NCBI GenBank assembly: GCA_000998185.1
Contig: LCCW01000035.1
Span: 1 to 7,206 of the forward strand
Source of the DNA: Candidatus Kuenenbacteria bacterium GW2011_GWA2_42_15
GTDB taxonomy: Bacteria; Patescibacteriota; Patescibacteriia; UBA2196; GWA2-42-15
DNA: 7,206 nucleotides
Reading direction: 5' to 3'
Below, piece after piece: positions 1 to 4,796 of this stretch. Numbering within the stretch: position 1 is the first letter of the stretch; each line of letters begins with the position of its first letter. Below the pieces are notes generated by a model. The model made no database searches, was not told where the DNA came from, and saw only the letters and a program-made list of their open reading frames with translations. The translations under genes and the position numbers were made by a program.

Positions 1-796
1 ACCAATCCCCCCGCAAAAGAGCGATGAAAGCGCCGGCAGTCAAAAATGTGCCGAAAGGCACGGCCGAGCGCAAGGTTTTCTTTTTTAAAATAATCAAAGC
101 AATGCCAATAAGCGCGCCGGCAACATAAGCCAGAAAAAACGCCACGATAATTAAGGGGTAGCCGAGCATAACGCCCAGAAGAACGCCGAGACGAATATCA
201 CCGCCGCCAATCCATTTGCCTTTGGAAATAACAAATAGGGCGAGAAAAAAACCAGCGGCAAGAAGACCAGAAATTGAGAAATTAAAAAATTGAGAAATTA
301 AGAAATCAAGGGAGCTGTTTCCAACCGCGGCAATTACCAAATTTATAAATAAAGCCAGAGCAATGGCCGGCAAAACGATAATGTCCGGAATCAAGTAATA
401 CTTAAAATCGTAGAGAAACAAGATCAATAAAATAACGACGAAAAACCAGTCGCGCAACAACACGAAAACACGAAAACACGAAAGCATAAAAACACCGGCG
501 GTTAATCCTGAAAATGAATTTAGAAAGACCAAAACGAATAAAACACCGGCAACAAATTCAACTATGGGATACTGCCAAGAAATTTTTTGTTGGCAAGCGC
601 GACAACGGCCGCGCAGGAGAAAAAAACTAACCAGCGGGATGTTGTCATACCACTTAATCTGTTTTTGGCACTTGGGGCAGAAAGAACGCCCGGCGAGAAA
701 TGATTTTCCAACCGAGAGGCGGTAAACAACGCAATTGATAAAACTGCCGAGAATCGCGCCGACAAGAAAAGAAAAAATAATCAACAGGGAATACAT
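1..796 (-). CDS. pilD: Prepilin peptidase PilD (type IV leader peptidase), 3' end cut by window edge
   Basis: Membrane aspartyl protease that removes the short leader from prepilins; many family members also N-methylate the new N-terminus. The frame is open for 265 codons from ATG 796-794 to the window edge. Residues 1-20 are hydrophobic. Next comes the N-terminal domain with two CxxC pairs (C40/C43 and C65/C68, probable zinc site). The catalytic aspartates are D130 (YDFKYYLIPD) and D200 (GGGDIRL, the GxGD motif). VPFGTF at 246-251 is the usual late motif of the family, so only a short C-terminus is missing. Several transmembrane segments are evident. Two stretches look inserted: residues 105-112 come from an 8-bp repeat and residues 163-176 from a T-rich repeat, both in frame. 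The ATG lies 6 nt after a TATAAT box. The substrates are presumably the three adjacent prepilins. Identification is firm. Confidence 0.95.
   Translation of the reverse strand, partial: MYSLLIIFSFLVGAILGSFINCVVYRLSVGKSFLAGRSFCPKCQKQIKWYDNIPLVSFFLLRGRCRACQQKISWQYPIVEFVAGVLFVLVFLNSFSGLTAGVFMLSCFRVFVLLRDWFFVVILLILFLYDFKYYLIPDIIVLPAIALALFINLVIAAVGNSSLDFLISQFFNFSISGLLAAGFFLALFVISKGKWIGGGDIRLGVLLGVMLGYPLIIVAFFLAYVAGALIGIALIILKKKTLRSAVPFGTFLTAGAFIALLRGDW
271..310. repeat. Low-complexity T-rich (minus strand) repeat inside pilD
   Basis: The 14-mer aaattgagaaatta occurs at 271-284 and 287-300 (period 16), then agaaatcaag follows at 301-310. On the coding strand it gives residues 163-176, rich in F, I and S, between the two catalytic aspartates. 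The wording resembles the repeats at 4774-4793 and 7106-7122, so it looks like a low-complexity insertion kept in frame. Confidence 0.75.
461..484. repeat. 8-bp tandem repeat, 3 copies, inside pilD
   Basis: The plus strand reads CACGAAAA, CACGAAAA, CACGAAAG in direct succession. It encodes pilD residues 105-112 (LSCFRVFV), between the zinc domain and the first catalytic Asp. Eight is not a multiple of three, so gain or loss of one unit would shift the frame. The visible copy number keeps the frame open. Confidence 0.8.
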
Positions 797-802
797 AGCT
801 AT

Positions 803-831
803 ATTATAACACAAATCCCCGCCCAAGATAA
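803..831 (-). promoter_or_regulatory. Promoter of pilD, predicted leaderless
   Basis: The minus strand has an exact TATAAT at 808-803 preceded by TGT, giving the extended -10 TGTTATAAT. The hexamer 17 bp upstream (831-826, TTATCT) is a poor -35. Exactly 6 nt separate the -10 from the pilD ATG, so a start about 7 nt past the -10 falls on the A of ATG. The 12-mer TTGTGTTATAAT is shared with the pilin A promoter. The promoter overlaps the terminator hairpin of pilin C. Confidence 0.65.
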
Positions 832-842
832 ACTGGGCGGGG
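809..842 (-). terminator. Rho-independent terminator after pilin C
   Basis: On the minus strand the arms CCCCGCCCA (842-834) and TGGGCGGGG (825-817) pair perfectly over 9 bp around an 8-nt loop. The downstream run ATTTGTGTT is only moderately U-rich, so termination may be incomplete. It lies 31 nt after the pilin C stop. Its flank GGGGATTTGT is the same as in the terminator after pilin A. Confidence 0.7.
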
Positions 843-873
843 GAGAAATACTTTCATGAACCCAAAAGTGGTT

Positions 874-1350
874 TTAGGTGCAGGTAATACCAGCCGGGCT
901 GGCTGTGCAACAGGTAGCGCTGTAAGTACCGCAAGTTAAAGATCCTGTTTTTCCAGTCAGGCCAAAGGTGATAGTATAGGTTGAACCATTAGTAGAGGCA
1001 TAGGTATAGACATAGCCAGAGTCTACGCCCGGGTCAGCCGGAACCTTGCCCATATAAGTGGCGCCAGCGACGCTGGTATTAAAACCATTGGTGGAGCTCA
1101 ACATTAAACGCGGAGAAACACCCAGTGTCCCATTTTGCGCCACAGTCGCAATAGTACCGGTCGGATAAAAATTAACATCACTAAAATAGAGTTCCAGCGC
1201 GGACCGAATCTGTTTGATGTCGGCGACGCGTCTGGCGTCACGCGATTTGGCCTGTGGATTTTTTAACGAAGCTGCAACCATCGTGGCTAAAAGACCGATG
1301 ATGGCGATAACCACCAGAAGTTCAATTAAAGTAAAACCTTTTTTGAACAT
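874..1350 (-). CDS. Type IV prepilin (pilin C), Cys-rich C-terminus
   Basis: Pilin subunit or minor pilin of the type IV pilus, 158 aa. The leader MFKKG ends at the PilD site G5|F6. The hydrophobic helix FTLIELLVVIAIIG follows, with Glu at mature position 5 (E10). Next comes KSRDARRVADIKQ at 35-47, shared with the two other pilins here. The head contains YMGKVPADP (99-107) and YTITFGLTG (125-133). Unlike its paralogues it ends with four cysteines, C140, C147, C148 and C157, in a Thr/Ser-rich tail that could form disulfides. Its first ~60 coding nucleotides are 58/60 identical to those of pilin A (4398-3916). A weak AAGG lies 11 nt before ATG. It is followed by a terminator. The family is clear; whether it is a major or minor pilin cannot be decided. 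Confidence 0.93.
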   Translation of the reverse strand: MFKKGFTLIELLVVIAIIGLLATMVAASLKNPQAKSRDARRVADIKQIRSALELYFSDVNFYPTGTIATVAQNGTLGVSPRLMLSSTNGFNTSVAGATYMGKVPADPGVDSGYVYTYASTNGSTYTITFGLTGKTGSLTCGTYSATCCTASPAGITCT

Positions 1351-1387
1351 AAATTTAGAAGCCTTGAAGGCGTTTTAAAAAATATTT

Positions 1388-1396
1388 ATTCTATCA
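1388..1396 (-). promoter_or_regulatory. Possible promoter of pilin C
   Basis: The minus strand shows TGATAGAAT, an extended -10 with 5/6 match in the hexamer, about 37 nt before the pilin C ATG. No good -35 is seen. A weak 5-bp inverted repeat (tccaa at 1398-1402, ttgga at 1407-1411) spans the stop codon of pilin B just upstream. Co-transcription from pilin B is equally possible. Confidence 0.3.
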
Positions 1397-1403
1397 ATCC
1401 AAA

Positions 1404-1859
1404 TTATTGGACGCTTTTTGGAGTGGCTGTTCTTAACCCGGCCGGGTAGCCGCCGCTGGTACCCTCTAGAGTAAAAGTAATAGTATACCAACTGTTGCCA
1501 CTACCGCTGACGGTGTAGTTATAATTCTGTGTTGGCAGCGGATCGGCCGGCACAATGCCAATATACATGGCGCCGCTGATGGTATCGCTCCAGCCATTGC
1601 CGTTGCTTAATGTTTTGGCGCCCACTCGGCCCAACATTGGCTTGGGCGTGCCAATCGGGTCATTAGGATAAAAGCCCTTATCGCTTAAATACATGTCTAA
1701 ACCGGATTGGACCTGCTTGATGTCAGACAGCCGGCGCGCATCGCGCGATTTTTGCTTGGCGTTGTTGACGGCGGCGACCGAAAGCGAGGCTATTAAACCA
1801 ATAATAGCGATCACGATCAACAGTTCAATCAGGGTGAACCCTTTTTTTGCTAAAAGCAT
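1404..1859 (-). CDS. Type IV prepilin (pilin B), cysteine-free
   Basis: Pilin-like subunit of 151 aa. The leader MLLAKKG is cleaved at G7|F8. The helix FTLIELLIVIAIIG has Glu at mature position 5 (E12), followed by KSRDARRLSDIKQ (37-49). The head has YPNDP (64-68), YIGIVPADP (99-107), YTITFTLEG (125-133) and a GLRTATP ending (141-147). The C-terminal block TFTLEG..GG....G.RTA.P matches pilin A closely, so these two share a head type. There are no cysteines. It starts 68 nt after the glycosyltransferase stop and has its own TATAAT promoter. No Shine-Dalgarno is seen (AACATCACCT before ATG). The upstream 5' part differs from the near-identical N-terminal DNA of pilins A and C. Confidence 0.93.
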   Translation of the reverse strand: MLLAKKGFTLIELLIVIAIIGLIASLSVAAVNNAKQKSRDARRLSDIKQVQSGLDMYLSDKGFYPNDPIGTPKPMLGRVGAKTLSNGNGWSDTISGAMYIGIVPADPLPTQNYNYTVSGSGNSWYTITFTLEGTSGGYPAGLRTATPKSVQ

Positions 1860-1876
1860 AGGTGATGTTAATTAAC

Positions 1877-1885
1877 TTATCAACA
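1877..1885 (+). promoter_or_regulatory. DnaA-box-like site in the pilin B leader
   Basis: TTATCAACA on the plus strand differs from the DnaA-box consensus TTATCCACA at one base. It starts 5 nt past the -10 hexamer, exactly as the perfect box does at the pilin A promoter. The palindrome GTTAATTAAC (1867-1876) is adjacent. Function is inferred only. Confidence 0.35.
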
Positions 1886-1890
1886 GATAA

Positions 1891-1919
1891 ATTATAGCAT
1901 AAAAAATAAAATAAACAAA
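1891..1919 (-). promoter_or_regulatory. Promoter of pilin B
   Basis: An exact TATAAT at 1896-1891 is preceded by TGC (extended -10 TGCTATAAT). The -35 region is T-rich and weak (TTTGTT at 17-bp spacing). The predicted start gives a leader of about 25 nt without a Shine-Dalgarno. There is no terminator between the glycosyltransferase stop and this promoter, so read-through from the glycosyltransferase gene is also likely. Confidence 0.6.
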
Positions 1920-1927
1920 AAGTCAAA

Positions 1928-3826
1928 TCAGCGATTTCTGTTGAGTCTGGCTCGGTGTTTTATAAACGACTGATACTCATTAGAAAAAGGCTCTGCATCA
2001 AGGTCAATGGCTTTTAAAAATATGGCGGTATAATCCTTATGGCTATTTTCCAAAAGATTGGCGGCCAGAGCGTAATAGCGACTAGCTAAAAAGTCATCGG
2101 CCAGCTGGGTAAAATTCAGCTGGGGCATAAAATCACTGCCGGAAATGTATAAGGGCAAAGTGGTGGCTGTCTCGGGTGAAAAGACTTGATAGACAAAACC
2201 GTTGGAACGAAAAGTTAAGTTTTCTGTGTCCCTTGGAAATATGGAGTAAAGAGGACGATGCTGGAGTTTGGCATATTGCCAAAAATATTCCAGGAGATGT
2301 TTTTCTTGCGCATTAAAATCTAATTTTGGATATTCTGATGTCAAACGCCAGCCAGGCGGCTGCAGAAAGACATTGCCGTCATCCACGATGAGCACATCCG
2401 GACGGATCTTTTTGACCATTTGAAAATAAGCCAAAGAAAAACTTTGGGCATCGCCGGTGAAACCGTCGCCTCTGGAAATAAGGATGGCGTTCGGGGCTAG
2501 ACTTTCCAGGGAAGCGCAAGCCCAATGGTCAACTAAATAGAACCGGCTCTGATTTTCGGCGTAATAGTTTTTAACAAACAAACTGACTGGCATGATTAAA
2601 AGCGCCAGCGCGAAAATAGTTACCGAAAACAGACACGGGAAAATATGAGAGTCATTTGATAAATGAATAATTTTAGAGACCAGCCAAAACAACCCTACGG
2701 CCAAACCCACCATAAGCGTCAAATGGCAGGGCAGATAATAAACATTGTAAGTGCTTTCAATGCCCAACCCCCAACCGTAATTGCGAAGAAATATAATGCC
2801 TAGACTGTAAACTAGAAAAACCAATAGAAGCAATAATCCCTGGCGCCATTTTTTTACAAGAGTGATGATAAGACCAGCCAGTCCTAAAACGGCAATGGCT
2901 AAGTTGAATTCTTTTGACAGATTGGCAAAAAAGCTTTGAGCAAGAACCAATTTCCCGCCAACGCTCGCCAGCGGAGCAAAATCAGCATATTGCTTGCGGC
3001 TGATGTGCTCCCACAGCGCCTGCCAGCTTTCGGGGTTGCCCCAATCCAAGGGCGGATTGGCCAGCGAGCGAATGGGTAAATAAAAATAAACTGATAGGCC
3101 GATTAAAAATAACAAGAGTGAGCCTAGCATGAATTTATAATCGGTAATTATTTTTTTACCGCCCGCAATAACTATATAAATTAAGAAAATCGGTCCGGCC
3201 AAAATCATCATCGTGTGGTTGGTCAGGCTTAGGCCATAAATAAAACTAAACAAATAAAGAATATTATTATGAGGTTGATTGCCTTGGTTTTGGGTTCTAA
3301 CGGCGGTCCATTTTAGTGAAAGCCAAATAAGAATGGCCAGCAAGAAGATATTAAGGGTATAAACTTCGGCAATTATTGACTGGCTCCAAAAACTGAAAGA
3401 AAATGCCAGGCACAAAGAACACGAAAAGGCGATAAGATGAGAAGCCCAATTTTCAAAAAAAGAGCTCCAGCGGTTCTTGGCAGGCGAGGCAAGGCGCAAA
3501 TTTAACAAACCAAAAATCTGAAGAATAATTAAAAACAAAAAACTGCAAGCTAACGCGCCAAAAAAAGCGCTCATCAGATTGACCCGCCAAGCCATCTCGC
3601 CGAAAGGAATAATAACGGTAAAAAGATAACCCAGAAGAGAATAGAGCGGGTAGCCGGAAGGATGTGGAATCCCGAGAATCGCGGCGCTCGCGGCAAACTC
3701 CGCCGAGTCTTCAAGATGAATAGTCGGGGCAAGCGTTAAAAAATATATTAAAAAAGCAAGGGCAAAAACCAACAGAGCTGCCCAAACGGTAAAATGTTTT
3801 TTGTTTACTATAAGAGAGAATCCCAT
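1928..3826 (-). CDS. DUF2723 GT-C membrane glycosyltransferase, candidate pilin O-glycosyltransferase
   Basis: Multi-pass membrane protein of 632 aa with an N-terminal DUF2723 domain (about 30-250). Visible family motifs are HLEDSAEF (37-44, acidic residues D40 and E43 probably catalytic), IPHPSGYPLY (53-62), RVNLMSAFFGA (81-91), FWSQSIIAEVYTLN (146-159), LTNHTMM (201-207) and YLPIRS followed by PPLDWGNP (249-265). About ten hydrophobic segments lie between 13 and 417. The tail 420-632 is soluble and includes ILISRGDGFTGDAQSF (448-463) and RPDVLIVDDGN (475-485). DUF2723 proteins are GT-C enzymes expected to use a lipid-linked sugar; human TMEM260 of this family is a protein O-mannosyltransferase. 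Its place between pilin genes suggests it modifies pilins on the outer face of the membrane; that is inference. It follows the pilin A terminator and has its own promoter 6 nt before ATG. Confidence 0.88.
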   Translation of the reverse strand: MGFSLIVNKKHFTVWAALLVFALAFLIYFLTLAPTIHLEDSAEFAASAAILGIPHPSGYPLYSLLGYLFTVIIPFGEMAWRVNLMSAFFGALACSFLFLIILQIFGLLNLRLASPAKNRWSSFFENWASHLIAFSCSLCLAFSFSFWSQSIIAEVYTLNIFLLAILIWLSLKWTAVRTQNQGNQPHNNILYLFSFIYGLSLTNHTMMILAGPIFLIYIVIAGGKKIITDYKFMLGSLLLFLIGLSVYFYLPIRSLANPPLDWGNPESWQALWEHISRKQYADFAPLASVGGKLVLAQSFFANLSKEFNLAIAVLGLAGLIITLVKKWRQGLLLLLVFLVYSLGIIFLRNYGWGLGIESTYNVYYLPCHLTLMVGLAVGLFWLVSKIIHLSNDSHIFPCLFSVTIFALALLIMPVSLFVKNYYAENQSRFYLVDHWACASLESLAPNAILISRGDGFTGDAQSFSLAYFQMVKKIRPDVLIVDDGNVFLQPPGWRLTSEYPKLDFNAQEKHLLEYFWQYAKLQHRPLYSIFPRDTENLTFRSNGFVYQVFSPETATTLPLYISGSDFMPQLNFTQLADDFLASRYYALAANLLENSHKDYTAIFLKAIDLDAEPFSNEYQSFIKHRARLNRNR

Positions 3827-3832
3827 AAAATA

Positions 3833-3861
3833 ATCTTATCATTTAAAACGGCAAAAACAAA
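3833..3861 (-). promoter_or_regulatory. Predicted leaderless promoter of the DUF2723 gene
   Basis: The minus strand shows TGATAAGAT (extended -10; hexamer 4/6) with exactly 6 nt before the ATG, the same geometry as at pilD. A T-rich hexamer at 17-bp spacing (TTTGTT, 3861-3856) doubles as the U-tract of the pilin A terminator. No Shine-Dalgarno is present, which fits a leaderless mRNA. The weak hexamer lowers confidence. Confidence 0.4.
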
Positions 3862-3889
3862 TCCCCCCGCTTTTTCAAGCAGGGGATTT
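3852..3889 (-). terminator. Rho-independent terminator after pilin A
   Basis: On the minus strand the 5' arm AAATCCCCTGCTT pairs with AAGCGGGGGGATTT. The stem has 8 pairs plus a T-G wobble, one bulged G, then 4 pairs, and is closed by a GAAA tetraloop. The tail is TTTGTTTTTG. It lies 27 nt after the pilin A stop. It should isolate pilin A from the glycosyltransferase gene, whose promoter begins in the tail. Confidence 0.88.
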
Positions 3890-3915
3890 TACTGATCGTC
3901 TTCAAAAAAATCAGT

Positions 3916-4398
3916 TTACTGAATGCCATTCGGACTGGCGGTTCTTATGCCAGAGGTAAGTCCGCCGGTATTACCTTCAAGGGTAAAGGTGATCATATAG
4001 CTCTGGGTGCTGGCAGCACAGGCAGTTGGGGCAGCTGAAGTCGCACTGCAATAATTATAAGCGGTGCCATTCGGCGCTGGATTGGCTGGGACAACCCCCA
4101 TATACACCGTGCCAGTGCAATTGGCCGCGGCCCAGCCAGCAGTAGTATTATTTAAGCAGGCATAGTTACCACCAGTGACACCTAAGGCAGTCGCGGTAGC
4201 CAAACTTGGATACCCATTCTGATCCACATAATACATTTCCAAAGCGGTCTGGATTTGCTTGATGTCGGAAACGCGCTTGGCGTCGCGGGATTTTAACCGG
4301 GCGTTGTTCAGAGCCACGACAGAAAGAGTGGCTAAAAGACCGATGATGGCAATCACCACCAGAAGTTCAATTAAAGTAAAACCTTTTCTGTTCTTCAT
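3916..4398 (-). CDS. Type IV prepilin (pilin A)
   Basis: Pilin subunit of 160 aa. The leader MKNRKG is cleaved at G6|F7. The helix FTLIELLVVIAIIG has Glu at mature position 5 (E11), then KSRDAKRVSDIKQ (36-48). The head is Ala/Thr/Ser-rich with cysteines C81, C94, C117 and C127, enough for two disulfides. It carries YMGVVPANP (99-107), YMITFTLEG (134-142) and a GIRTASP ending (150-156). It is a single-gene unit with its own TATAAT promoter about 100 nt upstream and a strong terminator just after the stop. That pattern, high-level independent expression, is compatible with the major pilin, but this is inference. No Shine-Dalgarno is visible before ATG (TTTTTCAAAAATT). The N-terminal DNA is nearly identical to that of pilin C. 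Confidence 0.94.
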   Translation of the reverse strand: MKNRKGFTLIELLVVIAIIGLLATLSVVALNNARLKSRDAKRVSDIKQIQTALEMYYVDQNGYPSLATATALGVTGGNYACLNNTTAGWAAANCTGTVYMGVVPANPAPNGTAYNYCSATSAAPTACAASTQSYMITFTLEGNTGGLTSGIRTASPNGIQ

Positions 4399-4489
4399 AA
4401 TTTTTGAAAAATTAACTTACTAAATAAACCTAGCTAGATTTATTATGAGCGAAAAAAATCGACCTTTTAAAATTTTTAGTAAAGATTAG

Positions 4490-4498
4490 TTATCCACA
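4490..4498 (+). promoter_or_regulatory. Exact DnaA box at the pilin A transcription start
   Basis: TTATCCACA on the plus strand matches the bacterial DnaA-box consensus at all nine positions. It begins 5 nt past the -10 hexamer and covers the predicted transcription start. One isolated box does not make an origin; a regulatory role is inferred from its position and from the similar site at pilin B. Confidence 0.5.
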
Positions 4499-4503
4499 AG
4501 AGA

Positions 4504-4532
4504 ATTATAACACAATTTGGCGTAAGACGCAA
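4504..4532 (-). promoter_or_regulatory. Promoter of pilin A
   Basis: An exact TATAAT at 4509-4504 is preceded by TGT (extended -10). The -35 TTGCGT (4532-4527) sits at the ideal 17-bp spacing. A small inverted repeat, gcgt (4520-4523) and acgc (4527-4530), extended by ttt/aaa with one bulged base, overlaps the -35 and could be an operator. The predicted leader is about 100 nt. Confidence 0.7.
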
Positions 4533-4570
4533 AGAAAAAATTTATGAGCAATGGAAAATGGCAACAAAAT

Positions 4571-4720
4571 ATTAGTAATTAGATATTTGTATGCCAATCC
4601 ATCTTGGTATAGATTGGCCAGGCTTTTTGACTAATTAAAATTGATGTTTTATAAACCGTTAAATCACCGAGTTTAATGTAATTATCCATGTTTTTTAATA
4701 TCTAATATCCAATTACCAAT
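4571..4720. repeat. Imperfect 17-bp inverted repeats flanking the four-helix-bundle remnant
   Basis: The plus strand at 4571-4587 reads attagtaattagatatt. The reverse complement of 4704-4720 reads attggtaattggatatt, matching at 15 of 17 positions. The pair brackets the 36-codon remnant, and its stop codon lies inside the left copy. AT-rich composition makes chance similarity easier, so a mobile origin is only a possibility. Confidence 0.5.
4579..4689 (-). pseudogene. Truncated four-helix-bundle protein (23S rRNA intervening-sequence family) remnant
   Basis: A 36-codon frame from ATG 4689 to TAA 4579 begins MDNYIKLGDLTVYKTSILIS and continues QKAWPIYTKMDWHTNI. The pattern (Y-x-x-L-x-D-L-x-V-Y-K, then W-x-I-Y-x-x-M-D-W) is that of the N-terminus of four-helix-bundle proteins of the 23S rRNA intervening-sequence type, common in CPR genomes and usually about 120 aa. 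The later part, including the expected D-S-x-x-A-N-I-A-E-G block, is absent, and the sequence past the stop is AT-rich and shows no trace of it. It therefore looks like a truncated relic, though a short expressed peptide cannot be excluded. Family assignment is from memory of the motif. Confidence 0.65.
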
Positions 4721-4740
4721 ATCCTCTTACCAATATCCTC
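4713..4740. repeat. 14-bp tandem repeat, 2 exact copies
   Basis: ttaccaatatcctc occurs at 4713-4726 and 4727-4740. The neighbouring 4699-4711 has related words (taatatctaatatcc). On the minus strand it lies just upstream of the four-helix-bundle remnant. Confidence 0.8.
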
Positions 4741-4773
4741 GTAACACTTTTAATGATTTATTGATTTTTTGTT

Positions 4774-4793
4774 TTCTTGATTTCTTGATTTCT
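4774..4793. repeat. 8-bp T-rich repeat downstream of pilC
   Basis: The unit ttcttgat repeats 2.5 times on the plus strand, 4 to 23 nt past the pilC stop. The same unit in the opposite orientation occurs at 7106-7122, and a relative lies inside pilD. No terminator hairpin is visible after pilC. Confidence 0.75.
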
Positions 4794-4796
4794 GGA

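Noticed and set aside
562..765. Plus-or-minus alternative frame of 67 codons inside pilD
   Set aside because: It overlaps the clear prepilin peptidase frame, which carries both CxxC pairs and the GxGD motif; the alternative is an out-of-frame shadow.
1..796. Frameshifted or broken pilD
   Set aside because: Codon-by-codon reading gives one uninterrupted frame through both catalytic motifs; it is only cut by the window edge.
1928..3826. Alternative genetic code with TGA as Gly, as in some CPR lineages
   Set aside because: The glycosyltransferase ends at TGA where the protein is complete, and no gene has internal TGA codons.
3891..3915. Hairpin actgat/atcagt just after the pilin A stop
   Set aside because: A 6-bp stem with a 13-nt loop and no U-tract; the strong GAAA-loop terminator a few bases further explains termination.
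4490..4498. Replication origin
   Set aside because: Only one exact DnaA box and one relaxed match 2.6 kb away; no box cluster, and no dnaA or dnaN gene.
4593..4628. Plus-strand terminator-like hairpin (gccaatc/gattggc) followed by five T
   Set aside because: It lies within the four-helix-bundle remnant frame, has a 12-nt loop, and there is no plus-strand gene for it to terminate.
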